Counted from the first letter of the stretch, positions 48,170-59,285 are shown. The stretch is 64,000 nt of DNA from Synaphobranchus kaupii (GCA_029718625.1 CM056391.1:24740141-24804140); one strand, 5' to 3'. The notes: generated by a model not told the origin, from the sequence alone. Made by a program: numbers and translations.

Positions 48170-50690
48170 TAATATGCAGTCATGAATGCATCACCTTCCT
48201 TTGTGCAATTCTCACTGCCCTGAGAACAGCAATCCATCAAATTCAATGGAAAGACAATCCAGGAAAATATGTTGATTATGATACAGTAGCATTCATAGAG
48301 GCTGGAAGAACAGACCTGATTAGATATCGGAAGTTAAAGAGTGAATTACACCCAAACTGGAATTCTCTCATCTCTTCAGCTTGCAACATAAAAGGCCTAT
48401 AAGTATAGCTATGGGGTGGGGGCAAGGAGGAACCTGTTCTTCAGACAGGTGTATTGCCATAGCAGGTACAGTGAGATGATACACTATTAGGTGGTTTTCC
48501 ACATAATATAAAACTCTCAGTAAATGATTGAATTCTATATTTAAGCTTTAAGATTGAGGACACAACATTCACTTCAGCTTTTTTTTTTTAATGTTCCCTG
48601 TTTGTCCACATCATGAGAACTGAGAAACATTTGGGGAAGGACCCTCCTTCCCCTGCTTGATCAATGGTCTTGGTCACTCCCCTTTAATTTAATTGGTTCA
48701 CTCTTTATTAGTGATATCAGAGATACACCAGCAACTGCAGTCAGTGTGACAAGACAAATGAGCCCCATCTTATTGTTCTTGCCTCAGTGGGTGCCACTAA
48801 ATGACATCATTAAGTGAATTAATACCTGTTTGGGAGTAAAATACACAATCGCTAACTTGTATTCCATCATCCTGACAAGAGAAAAATAACTTTTCAAGGC
48901 CTCTGAAGGCCTAAGATTGAAGTGACAGGGAAGTCATACCGTGACACATGCTTTTGTTTTTGCTGCTGTTATGGATAAGAGCAATATAACATAATCGAGA
49001 CAGCTGGTGACAAAGATAAAAGCTAGTGAAAAGCCATATTTATATAATGGTTACTGTTGTGCTGAGAAAATCACCTGAAGACGTTTGGAAGTGAATTAGA
49101 CCAATGATCAATGGATGTTGTTGGTAGCATAGCATGCAGAAATATTTACTATGTCTGGATTTTTCATTTATACAGAATGCATACACAGATGCAATGTCAA
49201 ATAATTAGCATTACTGATATCATTGCTATTGTTATTTACAGATTCCAAGGAAATGGCAGAAAAATAAATGACACCAAACATATTTGTACATTTTCAAATT
49301 ATAGCCAGATGGATCTGCATGTTTATTTTGTTACCCACAATTTTATACATCTCACCATCACCCTCATTTGCACAAACTATGCTATCCTGTGTCTTTATGA
49401 TTTCTCACTGATGTCTTATAACGTATATCAATAAATTCCTCCTAATTACCTATCTTGCTCATAATTCGCTTAATTCTCTGAAATAATTTATGTCAAATTA
49501 AAGTCAAACGGAAATAATTTTGATCTCATTTTTATTCTGATCCAAACTGTCTTATTTATGCACTTTTGGGGTTTGATGCCTTGCAAGTCTCTGAATCTAT
49601 GCAGTGTGAAAATGTACAGTAGCCTACATGTTTGGTGGAGCAGCACATTCAAGTGCAACCTCAATCACCCATTTAACTGCTTACGCAGTGGAGCTTTGAA
49701 TAAAAGTCTTCCCTCTTTATGTGTCCTCTCCTGTATCGACCAAGTTTGAAATAAATATAATGGGATCAGCCAGAAGATCCTCCTGGCTCTGGCAATGTAT
49801 CCCAGTAATATGTTATTGGCATCCCCTGTTCATTTCTTATGACAAAATAAATCTTCTCCCCATTTACAGATTGCTAATGCCTGCCTCAATGTAATTGATT
49901 CCTTAACGAAACCATGCCCTATATGATAGGCCCTATGCAAGAACTACAAAACACTTTTGTAAGCTCTTTGAAAAGCACAAGAACAATATAAGATTTCTGT
50001 GAATGGTACTGAAAATACCTGATGAAAAGAAATGTGTTATTTTTAAGAATAACACTCTCTCAGTTATCCTGGTCCCAGCTATCATTGTAGCTTGGTAATG
50101 GCACACTTTATCACGGCGTGTATTGGTGTGAGAGAATTATTTTTCACCTGGATATATTTGTAATGGCCCGTGTCCAAGAACTAAGAACTTACTGTTATCC
50201 AGGCGGGATGGAGTTTCAGTATGTGCTATGATTAAGTACTAGACAGCAGCAATACAGCTACGTTGTTTATAATTTGTCCTCATTATTATCAGCAGTCAAA
50301 TTCAATAGTTTAGCACTGTTTGTTGCACTTCTATTGATCCATTTTCTAGGAAAACCAATGATTGGGAGTTAAATGAACAATACAATAATGAGGCAACACC
50401 TCCACCAGGGAATTTACCTCAATTATGGAAATGAGGAGAGGGATCTCAAAAGCCAAAATGCAACTTATAGATAATGACCGACATTTGTTCGCGCCGTTTC
50501 ATTAAATGACAATAAATTAGCCACATTTGCAGCAGCAGTTTGGTGCTAAATCATTACTGAGGGATTTTCTATGGGACAGTGTTTTTTTTTCTTTTGGCTG
50601 ATGATTGCAGTTGCACTTTTATCAAATAGTGCCATATTATGAAAAGAATACTTTCTGAAGTGGTGTTTCGCTGCAATTTTTTGTTGCATA
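48170..50690. other. intergenic DNA, nothing recognised
   Basis: 2.5 kb AT-rich. The open frame at 49111-49434 has no domain. No repeat family was named. Confidence 0.45.
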
Positions 50691-50699
50691 TTTCTCCTT

Positions 50700-50830
50700 T
50701 CTCTTGCCTGTTGGCTGAAGTTAACTGTGGTTGGACTTGGTTAGTACTTGAATGGGAGACCTCTAGGGAAAACGAGGTTGCTGCCGGAAGTAGTGCCGGT
50801 GGGCAATAATTTTTCTTGCTGTACCAAGAA
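50700..50830 (+). mobile_element. 5S-derived SINE fragment
   Basis: ttggttagtacttgaatggg followed by agacctctagggaaaa and ttgctgccggaagtag match the 5S box C region and body of the copy at 51326-51892. Only the central part remains. Confidence 0.65.
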
Positions 50831-51022
50831 AAGGTCACACTTAAAAGGAAAAGCCTAGCTAGATGCCACATAAAACTGTAGATCCATTTCTAGGTTGCCC
50901 CTTTTTACTTTTTATTTTACTGAAAAATACATTGACTTTCCTGGTTAAGAGAAGTTGATAACTAGTTTTAATTCAAATCACAGTACTGAAACCTTTGTTA
51001 AATACATTTATAAACTTAATCC

Positions 51023-51123
51023 AGTCCCACCCCCCAATTCCCATAGAGATACATTCAAATGCAGAGAGGTTATAGTATCGCTTGCAAGAGTACCTGAAAA
51101 TAAGATATCAAGAGTCTTTTGAT
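51023..51123. repeat. dispersed repeat shared with 59895-59985
   Basis: tcccaccccccaattcccat, attcaaatgcagagaggtta and gtatcgcttg through gtcttttgatat occur in the same order in both places. Family unknown. Confidence 0.75.
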
Positions 51124-51325
51124 ATCATCATGATCATCACCTGTTTACCTGTGGATAGTTCCCAACAGGCATTTTTTGAACTTCCCATTCTTTCTTTTGC
51201 CCCTCTCCCAACTTTATTGGAACGTGTTGCTGGCATCAAATTCAAAATTAGCGTATATTTGCAAAAATCAATCAGGTAAAACATTAAATATTTTATTTTG
51301 TTTGTACTGTTTTCAATTAAATATA

Positions 51326-51892
51326 GCCAGCAGCCATACCACTATGCAATCTGTGCCTGCTAAATGGCTGAAGCTAAGCAGGTTGTGGGCTTGGTTAGTA
51401 CTTGGATGGGAGACCTCTGGGGAAAACTAAGTTGCTGCTGGAAGTGGTGTTGGTGGGCCAGTAGGGGGCAGTCTTCCCTCTGGTCAAATAAACCCCAATG
51501 CCCCAGTGCAGTGATGGGGACACTGTGCTGTAGGAGATGCCGTCTTTCGGATGAGACGTTAAACTGAGGTCCTGACTCACTGTGGTCATTAAAGATCCCA
51601 TGACACATCGTAAAGAGTAGGGGTTTCCCCGGTGTCCTGGCTAAACTCCCAAACCAGGCTCATTCAATCTGTCACCTAATCATCCCCCAGTTTAATTGGC
51701 TAAAAAAATTCTCTCCCTCTCCACCTCAGCTGATGTGTGGTGAGCATACTGGCGCAAAATGGCTGCTGTTGCATCACCCAGGTGGGTGCTACACATTGGT
51801 GGTGGCAGAGGCGAGTTTCCCCCTCATCATTGTAAAGCGCTTTGAGTATCTAGAAAGGCGCTATATAAATGCCATGCATTATTATATGTAAA
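51326..51892 (+). mobile_element. 5S rRNA-derived SINE (SINE3-like), near full length
   Basis: The head is a recognisable 5S rRNA promoter: gcagccataccactatgcaa, then ctgaagctaagcagg (box A) and ttggttagtacttggatggg agac (box C). A ~400-bp body with gccgtctttcggatgagacg follows, and the tail gcgctttgagtatctagaaa with ggcgctatataaat resembles an L2/CR1-type 3' end. It is not a 5S gene: the 5' third is diverged and there is no T-run terminator after box C. Confidence 0.85.
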
Positions 51893-52102
51893 AGAGAATT
51901 TACAAATCACTGCTTTCTGCTTTTATGTACATTTTAGACACTGTCCCAATTTTTTTGGAATTGGGGTTTGTATATACACGTAATGTCCGATGTAGGATTT
52001 CTTTCTTGATAACCAACATAAATGTAAAGGGTTGTTTTCATTATTTTTTAGTAGTATGTGGTACTGCTCAGCAGAAGGATTGTTATGCCTTCAGAATTAT
52101 GT

Positions 52103-52245
52103 CAGAACCCTTCTTCTAGACTACTGGTGAGCTAGTCATGTTTGAGCTAATCCAGCAAAGTATTTCAGTACACACACAGAACCCTTCTTCTAGACTACTG
52201 GTGAGCTAGTCATGTTTGAGCTAATCCAGCAAAGTATTTCAGTAC
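52103..52245. repeat. perfect 74-bp tandem duplication
   Basis: The block from cagaacccttcttctagact to gtatttcagtaca is present twice without a mismatch, so it is recent. Confidence 0.9.
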
Positions 52246-52379
52246 AACATTTGTCACCATGCAAAATCCTAAATCAGAGTACCAACATTATTCAGAAGGC
52301 ATAGGAAACTATTGAACAGGCCTTGGCTATGTTGGTAATATTATACATGTTATATAACTAGTAAAACAACCCATTACAT

Positions 52380-52545
52380 TTACATTTAGTCATTTAGCAG
52401 ATGCTTTCCTCCAAGGCGCCATACAGCACAGGGTGGGTGTACATGGTAACAGTAGATGTGTTCCTTGACCATGTCTCTCATGATGACCAATATGATGCTA
52501 CCACATTACAACACCAGTGTTCTACCAGTTGAGCCACAGGAACAC
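52380..52545 (-). mobile_element. probable tRNA-type SINE, minus strand
   Basis: On the + strand it starts with a reversed tail, acatttacatttagtcattt agcagatgct, and ends gtgttctaccagttgagcca, the reverse complement of a tRNA-like head (tggctcaactggtagaacac). Diverged. Confidence 0.5.
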
Positions 52546-52597
52546 TATCCTGGCAAAGCAAGTGTTTTTTTTGTTTTTGTTTTTATGTTTCCAACAG

Positions 52598-52915
52598 ACT
52601 GCCAATCCTGAAGAATCCTTCACAAAGGATGTGAAAGTGGCTCTCCTTACAGTCATGGATGGTGACAATGGCGCTCAGCATTCACCAGCAGTTGTGGCTG
52701 ACTTTGCCATTGTACCTGAGGACAACATTGTTATCGAAAGCATCAGTGACCTTCCAAATGCATTTTTTCCTCCTCATCTGCCTTTTTTATACTCTGAACA
52801 TTGAGTATCCAAAAGAGATGAAATACAACTTTGAGGTAATCCAAAAAGTCTTCTTAGGGCTTGGCACCAATTACTCAGCAAGGGCACTGTCTTTCAAAAA
52901 CAAGCTCTTGCAGTA
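52598..52915 (+). pseudogene. terminal-exon fragment of an unplaced fish multigene protein
   Basis: An acceptor-like tttccaacag precedes an open frame reading VKVALLTVMDGDNGAQHSPA then VIESISDLPNAFF. At the T-run near 52766 the meaningful text moves to the frame of LICLFYTLNIEYPKEMKYNF then EVIQKVFLGLG, ending KNKLLQ and stop. One frameshift therefore breaks it. The segment reminds me of the C-terminal region of the dispersed SAMD3-like fish proteins, but that is from memory and tentative. Confidence 0.4.
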
Positions 52916-52919
52916 ATCT

Positions 52920-53500
52920 CGTGAGACCCGACCTGTTGTGTAGAGACTTTTGAAATGTGGGTGGCCTTTTGGTTCCTTTTTTTTTACTGTTCTGGAAGAA
53001 GATTTGTAATTGCTACATTCCTTGTTGGCCTTCTACCTATGATTAGGCTGCCAAAAGAATGACCAAAAATGTTTGCATAGTTTGTTTACGTTTATAAGCA
53101 GAATTTCATTGAGTGTGCGATGTAGTTGCCTTATGCATTTTTGAGGCGGGCTGTGCTGATTTCATTCTTTCATTCTTTAGTTCTTTGAGTTTAGAATGCC
53201 TGTTTACAATGCTAAGCATACTGTGCCCATTTCAATTGCTCAAGAATGTGCTGATTTATATTATGATTCATACTGTCTGATGCAGTTTTGTTATTTACAA
53301 TGAGGTGATTCAGTCATACTCATACAGTGTAGATTCATACATTTTGTGGATTCATAGTGTTCATATTGCAAGCTAATTGTAGAGTTGTGTTTTTTGTATT
53401 GATGCATATTGCTGTGATGATTTGTAGTTTGTGTTGGGTGCTAATTTACAGTGGTGACATTTTTTTCAATTTAAACAATATAGTGTTGTTTTGAGAGCTA
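52920..53500. other. intergenic DNA, nothing recognised
   Basis: AT-rich, no gene or named repeat. Confidence 0.4.
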
Positions 53501-53502
53501 TG

Positions 53503-53505
<3 letters not shown>

Positions 53506-53545
<40 letters not shown>
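53506..53545. repeat. (TG)n microsatellite
   Basis: About 19 TG units followed by GA- and GT-rich imperfect repeats to about 53640. Confidence 0.95.
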
Positions 53546-53547
<2 letters not shown>

Positions 53548-53646
53548 AGTAAGAAAGGTGTGCACGTGTAAGTAAGAGAGATATGTGTGCGTGTAAGAGA
53601 GAGAGAGAGAGGTGGGTGTGTGTGTGTAAAAAAGAGGCGTGTGTAA

Positions 53647-53835
53647 GCGCCGCGGTGGCGCAGCGGTCTAAGACGCAGACTTTCATTCTGTGCAGTTGCG
53701 CCCCAAGGATCAGGGGTTTGAACGCTGGTCCTGTCAGATCCGAGTATGGCCGGTGCCCTGAGGGGGCGACAATTGGTGGCCGCTCCCGGGGTGGGGGGGA
53801 GGACTCGGTGGGGGAGAATTGTCGCATACAAATTG
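53647..53835 (+). mobile_element. tRNA-derived SINE, GC-rich
   Basis: Head cgcggtggcgcagcggtcta (box A-like), then ggggtttgaacgctggtcct (box B with ggtttgaacg). The body cagatccgagtatggccggt and gggggcgacaattggtggcc follows. It is much more GC-rich than its flanks. The lack of clean acceptor and anticodon stems argues against a tRNA gene. Confidence 0.75.
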
Positions 53836-53844
53836 GCCTCGGAC

Positions 53845-54008
53845 TTGTCCATAGGTGGACCTTCCAGCAAGACAATGACCCAAAGAATACCTCAAAAAAC
53901 AAGACAGAAATGGTTCCATGACAAAAAAAAAGGTCCAAAATCCCTCCAAATGTGCTCCTTAACCTTGTCAAACATTACAGGAAAAGACTCCATGCTGTTA
54001 TCCTTGCC
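53845..54008 (+). mobile_element. Tc1 transposase C-terminal scrap
   Basis: Encodes WTFQQDNDPKNTSKNKTE, the block around the second catalytic acid, followed directly by text from the protein end (ttgtcaaacattacaggaaa). The DPNPIE block is deleted. It abuts the DIRS terminal repeat. Confidence 0.75.
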
Positions 54009-54352
54009 AAATGTGGTTCTATTTTGTTCCTTCGACCATTAGGGTCGACAGCTTACGAATGTACTTTCTCGCTGCCGGATGCATTTGAGACTTTTATACC
54101 CAACAAGTTGTCATGGCCATGACCTCCGTGTGACGACGTCACGTCCTCTATAAATAGAGGTTATGTCAATGCGGACATCTCTTCTTTCTTCTCGCCGATG
54201 CGAAGATTGAGATGTAAACTCTTGTTTGTATACCTTGTGCTATCGCCTAAGGCTTTGCAACTACGGTCGGAGCTACAGGATTTTGTCCCCGTCCTCCAAA
54301 GGCTGCGATAGCACTCACATGCGGTAAGTCCACTGTTAGCATTATTGCTAAA

Positions 54353-55470
54353 AGACGGGATACTGTGTATCGCTTTGTTTGTTGCTAACGTTAACTATTG
54401 CTAAAGTTTTCATGTAGCATATAGCCGTTTATACTGGAAGTGTCTCCATTCCTTTTTGGCTTATATTGCAAGATGTAACATCCGCCGTTCCCTTCCAGCC
54501 CATCTTCCTTTCATTCTCTTCTGTGTTTTCCCCATTCCTTTTGTTTCATGTCATGTTTTTCAGTTTACCCTGTCTGTCTGTTCTGGGTTCGTGCAGGCTG
54601 GGCGTGGTTCCTCGTTTGTTCCTTGTTATCATTTAGCCTATCACTCTTCCCCTCTGCTCACATTCCGCACACACTTTAATTATCCCATTAGTCCCCACAC
54701 ACATTCCTCACGCCCGGTTCATTACTCATCTCCCATTCACCTGTTTCTCCTCTTATTTATATGGCCCTCTTTGTTTGTCCTTTGCCAGTTCGTTCCGTCA
54801 AGTCTGTTTGTTTGACGTGTTTGTCAGTCTTTGTCTGGACACATTAGCAATTGTTTATTGCTAATGTGTCCAGTCTGTTTTCAGTTCGCTCGTCCAGCCT
54901 GCTTCCCCCGTTCTAGCACTCCTGCACTCGCCTACCTACCCTGCATCCTGTCCGTCACTTCATCTACCCTCTAGTTATTCGCCAGCCCCGCTTCCTGACC
55001 GTCACCCAGCTCCCCTATTGCCTGCTTGTCTGTCCACTGCATTGCATAAAGTCACTCCTTTTCGGAGTTTTGCCCCGAGTCTGTCTGAGTCCTGCATTTG
55101 GGTCCATTCCAGTTTTGGGATCGTAACACAAGACTAGATACTGTGTATCGATTTATTTGATCTTGTGAACGTTAACTTTGCTAAAGTTTCCATGTAGCAT
55201 ATAGCCGTTTATATTGGGAGTGTTTGCATTCCCTTTTGGCTTATATTGCAAAACTAGATACTGTGTATCGCTTTGTTTGATGTTGCTAACATTAACTTCG
55301 CTAAAGTTTTTGTGTAGCATATAGCCATTTATATTGGAAATGTTTGCATTCCTTTTTGACTTATATTGCAAGACTAGGTACTGTGTGAATCCACTGTGTA
55401 CTACTCCGTGTAGCATATACAGTAGCCGTTTATATTGGAAGTGTTTGCATTCCTTTTTGGCTTATATTGC
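54353..55470 (+). repeat. ~120-bp tandem array in the DIRS leader, split by an LTR
   Basis: Units share gatactgtgtatcgctttgt, gctaaagttttcatgtagca, tatagccgtttatattggaa and cctttttggcttatattgca. Unit 1 is 54353-54473; units 2-4 run from 55129 to about 55470. The last unit is rearranged at its start. The gap is the solo LTR. Confidence 0.88.
54474..55128 (+). mobile_element. gypsy-like solo LTR with 5-bp target duplication
   Basis: Starts TGTAACATCC, ends GATCGTAACA, 655 bp, flanked by CAAGA at 54469-54473 and 55129-55133. A perfect hairpin with a 17-bp stem (ctggacacattagcaat) lies at 54835-54873. No internal coding sequence remains, as expected after LTR-LTR recombination. Confidence 0.88.
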
Positions 55471-55554
55471 ATTTGTTAATTATTGTTTAAACAAGAGATT
55501 TGTTAAATCCTTTGTTTAAAGCGGTCTCAGAAATCAGTGAGTATGTACACTCTG

Positions 55555-55763
55555 TGATTGGTTGAAAGGGCTGTGACAGTGCCTGCTGACTGTCTCTGAA
55601 ATCCTGGGAGTGGACTTTCCCCCAGTGAGACGTGTTTCCCAATCTGTGAGCGGGTGCGCCCTGTTGATTGGTTGAAAGTGCCGTGACAGTGCTTGTTCAC
55701 TCTGTCTCTGAAACCCTGGGCGTGGTCATTTTCCCAGTGAGATTTTTTTCCCAATCTGCAAGG
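55555..55763. repeat. two ~110-bp tandem units in DIRS 1
   Basis: tgattggttgaaagggctgt / tgattggttgaaagtgccgt, then gtctctgaaa and cccagtgaga in both units. Confidence 0.8.
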
Positions 55764-55779
55764 TCACTGGTGGCTCCCT

Positions 55780-56060
55780 CCTGGGATCTCCCTCTGGTTT
55801 TGTGAGCGCACACGGGTCAGCCCTATGAGTCTCTTGATAGGACCGGCCTTAAATGGCTTTCTTTTAAGACGGCATTTCTATTGGCAATGGCGTCAACAAG
55901 GCGAGTTGGTGAGCTTTGCACTCTCTCCATCACCGCAGAGTGTATGATATGGTGGCCGGGTGACTCTGGGGTCACTTTGCGGCCCAATCCATCTTTTCTG
56001 CCTAAAATTGTGTTGGTATTCCACGTCAACCAGCTAATTGAGCTTGCTGCACTTCACCCC
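55780..56060 (+). pseudogene. DIRS tyrosine recombinase C-terminal fragment
   Basis: Reads LKWLSFKTAFLLAMASTRRV GEL and later GVTLRPNPSFLPKIVLVFHV NQLIELAALHPP. In DIRS elements the LSFKTAFLLA-type helix and the R of ARRVSEL form part of the tyrosine recombinase core; here it is STRRVGEL. The catalytic tyrosine region is not present. The frame decays into C- and A-runs after 56055. Confidence 0.75.
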
Positions 56061-56199
56061 CCCCACCAGACGGGATCTGTGTTTTCCCCCCCACCCCCCA
56101 AAAAAAAAAATTAATAAATAAAAATAAAAATCATACTGACTGCGCCTGGTGTTTGAAATCGTATTTACCTTTTAGGGTTGTTTTAACGCACTTGTTTCA

Positions 56200-56320
56200 A
56201 GTTGGAAAATGCACTAATGTACGTCGCTCTGGATAAGAGCGACGTACGTTGGAAAATGCACTAATGTACGTCGCTCTGGATAAGAGCGTCTGCCAAATGA
56301 CTAAAATGTAAGGGTCGGCT
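56200..56320 (+). mobile_element. duplicated SINE/LINE 3' tail
   Basis: The block gcactaatgtacgtcgctctggataagagc occurs twice (about 56211 and 56255); the second continues gtctgccaaatgactaaaat. This is the tail type seen in the SINEs at 14.2 and 62.3 kb. Confidence 0.6.
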
Positions 56321-56361
56321 CTGCCATCCTGCCGGAGGCCTTATTTTTTGTGCATTGCTGT

Positions 56362-56400
56362 TCAGGGGTGCCAATAATTCTGGAGTCCACTGTATTTTGA
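56362..56400 (+). mobile_element. Tc1 terminal inverted repeat scrap
   Basis: ggggtgccaataattctgga gtccactgtat is the usual end of Tc1-type elements with a gccaataattctgg terminus. The partner end is not seen nearby. Confidence 0.5.
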
Positions 56401-57179
56401 ATATCTTACAGTTAGTAAAGTAGTAAAGTAGTAGTCTATAGTCCATAGCATCACCTTTTGTTTGCGTCTTGGGATAATTGACACTTTTATACAAAACCAA
56501 AACAAGGCAGGGGGATGAGAATGATTGCTGATTTTCTGATTGCCTACATGAATACGCTTTGAGATTTCTACGAGACACAGAAAATGTGCAGGAGAAATCT
56601 GCATGTTGCAGATCTCAACTCGCACGTTGAAAACCCCAGTTGTACAAAAAAAAGACAAGGTTCTATTTCGTTCCTCCGACCATTAGGGTCATCAATATGG
56701 ATGGCCTTCTGGGGCCAGATGCATCAAGATTTTTACACCAGAATTGTCATGGTCCATGACCCCCGCATAGTGATATAATTCCTCCCATAAATGGGGGAGC
56801 ATCACTGTGGACGTCCTCTTTTTCAATTTCCTCGCCAATGCATATTGAGACGTGAGACTGTTTGTATCCGGTGTGAATCCCATATTGCCTTGTGACTTCG
56901 ATCGGGGCTACGTTTTTTTTTTGTTCTTACGATTCTAATCGTCCTCCAAAGGCGGTGGTAAGCACTTACGAGCGACATCCGTGCATAACCTTGCTATCTT
57001 GCACGGATATCTGCTCTTGGATACTGCAGCAGTAGGCACATGTGCTACCGCATTTACTGCGTTTACTGCCGTAGGTCCATCTGGCAGTCAGGCCGCCAAC
57101 ACCAGTTGGTGAATTGGAGGGCTCTCACGAGAGAACGGTACTGGATCTGAGAAACCTAAATATATATATCTAAAACGAT

Positions 57180-57800
57180 ATACATTCCGGATGCTCCAGA
57201 CATTTTATCGTTATACATGCCATACGAACAGGAGATTGGTTCGCGGCTGTGGATTTGAAAGATGCGTATTTCCACATCCCTATCAGGTGGAGCATCATCG
57301 TTCCGACGAATAGCATTCTGAGGTCAGACATACGAGTTCAATGCCCTCCCGTTCGGTTTGTCTCTAGCCCCACGTGTACTTACTCGCTGCATGGGCGTGG
57401 TTCTATCGCCGCTCAGGCTGAGGGGGCTGAGAATCATACCATACCTAGATGATTGGCTGATATGCGCACAATCGCACACTATGACGCTTTTGACACACTG
57501 CCGAGACATTGTAGCATGTCGCCAAGTTGGACATCAACGTCAATTACAGCAAGAGCCAGCTGATTCCGATACAGTCAATCGAATACATTGGTCTGCTGCT
57601 CGATTCAAGAAGCACGAAGGCATCTCTGACACCCCGTTGCATAATCACTGTGCTCGACGCGGTGTCTCAGTTCCGAGTGAATGGGTTCCTTGAAAGGACT
57701 TTTAAGAGGTTTATGGGCCTAATCTCGGCCACCTCAGCAGTTGTACCTCTTGGACTCCTGACAGCCAGGCCACTTCAACACTGGTTGAACGCCAAGTAGC
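57180..57800 (+). pseudogene. DIRS reverse transcriptase, frameshifted
   Basis: Across frames: DWFAAVDLKDAYFHIPIRW, FGLSLAPRVLTRCMGVVLSP and RIIPYLDDWLICAQS, where YLDD (57442-57453) is the catalytic motif. Then NVNYSKSQLIPIQSIEYIGL and RPLQHWLNAK. At least three frame changes (near 57310, 57350 and 57520). Confidence 0.85.
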
Positions 57801-58667
57801 TGCACCCCAAGTGGGACCGTCATACCCGAATCAGGGTAACGGGTCAATTTTGCCAGCTATTCTGCCCATGTCGACGAGTGAGCCGCCTGAAAGAAGGGGT
57901 ACGGATTGGGGTTATACCTTCAGGATGCATGATCGTTACGACGGACCCTTTTTCTGAGTGGTTGGGGGGCTGTCTGCCAGCACCTCCCAGCTCAGGGGTT
58001 ATGGTCCCGACTGCATCAGTCGGGCAATATCAACGTGATCAAACAGCAGTATTTCTAGCGCTGAGACATTTCTTGCCCATACTACGTGGCAAACATGTGA
58101 TAGTGAGGTTGGACAACGCCTCAGCAGTATATCACGTAAATCATCAGGGCGGTCTAAAGTCCCGCCGATCGTTGGAAGTGACCCAGCTCCTGCTAACATG
58201 GGCACTTCTCAGACTTACCTCCCTGCGTGCCATTCACCTACCAGGTATTTGAAACGGCACAGCAGATGTACTATCTTGCCAGGGGATTCATCCCAGCAAA
58301 TGGCGTCTCCACCCCCGAGGTGGTGGAGGAGATATGGCGGCGCTTCGGTCTTGCTCAAACAGACCTATTCGCCTCTCAAGAGTCTACTCATTGCCCCCAG
58401 TGGTTCTCCTTGAACAACTATTCGAATCCCCTGGGGATAGACACATTAGTGCATGAATGGCTGGACGGCCTGCGATACACGTTTCCTCCCGAGTTGCTGA
58501 TTAATGCGACTCTGCACAGGCTCAGCACGAGCCGCCATGAGCTCCTGCTGGTAGCCCCCAGATGGCCAATGAAACCCTGGTCCTCTGCCTTGTTTACGAT
58601 CCACCATGGAAAATTCCAGGTCAGGAGGATCTGTTATCACAACAGAGCAGCACTGTGGAGGAACTAA
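57800..58667 (+). pseudogene. DIRS RNase H and downstream Pol, frameshifted
   Basis: Frame 57878-58252 reads TTDPFSEWLGGCLPA and ALRHFLPILRGKHVIVRLDN followed by ASAVYHVNHQGG, the RNase H fold of DIRS Pol. From 58227 the frame gives FIPANGVSTPEVVEEIWRRF and TDLFASQEST then LLVAPRWPMKPW, the segment after RNase H. It ends just before the terminal repeats. Confidence 0.8.
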
Positions 58668-58939
58668 ATAGAACGAACGGTTACAGCTGTAACCGTGTTC
58701 TATGAGTTCCGGATGACCATTAGAAATTTAAGGGCGAGAAAATTGTTCCGAGGACTTCTGCAGTGATACTTCCCCATTTATGGGAGGAATTACGTCACTA
58801 CGCAGGGGTCATGTACCATGAAAATTCTGGTATAAAAGTCTCGATGCATCTGGCCCCAGAAGGCCATCCATATTGACGAACCTAATGGTCATCCGAAACT
58901 CATAGAACATGGTTACAGCCATAACCGTTCGATAACCAG

Positions 58940-59285
58940 AAAAATTTATTCTACTTAAACCCTTCAGTTACTGATTCAGCTCTTCATTGAGTCTAATCAC
59001 CTGCTTGGCAAATATGTTAATCACGTTCAAATTGATTAAAAAGTATATAAAAAGCATAAGTACTTTTCATTACAGCTCTGAGCTCTCTGCCAACTTGAAT
59101 CTCTGATGCATATATTTTGCAAGTAACTTAGATTTAACATTCTCACATGGTCTCTTCAAAGCACAATCTATTGAATACATCGGACAGAGAAAAAAAGTCA
59201 AAAACATTGTGGGGAAAAAAATTATGCATGAAATGCTCTCAAACAATTTCAGGGTGCATCAAGATTTCACCATGGAAGGGTCCTA
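58940..59285. other. intergenic DNA between DIRS 2 and a Tc1-type element
   Basis: 346 bp, AT-rich. Nothing was recognised. Confidence 0.5.

Larger units (their letters stand above)
54009..56100 (+). mobile_element. DIRS-type retrotransposon 1, internally deleted
   Basis: The left terminal repeat begins ggttctattttgttccttcg accattaggg and resembles the left end of element 2 (56655). A leader with a ~120-bp tandem array follows. The coding part left is the recombinase C-terminus at about 55780-56050. Reverse transcriptase and RNase H are missing. A gypsy-like solo LTR sits inside the array. Confidence 0.7.
56655..58936 (+). mobile_element. DIRS-type retrotransposon 2 with inverted terminal repeats
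   Basis: The left end (aaggttctatttcgttcctc, then caatatggatggccttctgg ggcc) and the right end (58745-58936) are inverted copies over about 180 bp, the arrangement typical of DIRS and unlike LTR elements. Between them lie a leader, reverse transcriptase, RNase H and downstream Pol text, all with frameshifts. The stretch at 58663-58745 resembles the internal complementary region. The tyrosine recombinase is absent, so the copy could not integrate unaided. Confidence 0.85.

Noticed and set aside
51326..51430. Functional 5S rRNA gene
   Set aside because: Only the box A to box C part is 5S-like; the sequence runs into a SINE body without a T-run terminator, and two degraded relatives occur in the window.
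53466..53971. 134- and 157-codon ORFs on the - strand
   Set aside because: They cross the (TG)n microsatellite and a SINE, and their composition is repetitive.
54456..54815. 119-codon hydrophobic ORF
   Set aside because: It lies within the solo LTR; T/C-rich composition explains the hydrophobicity.
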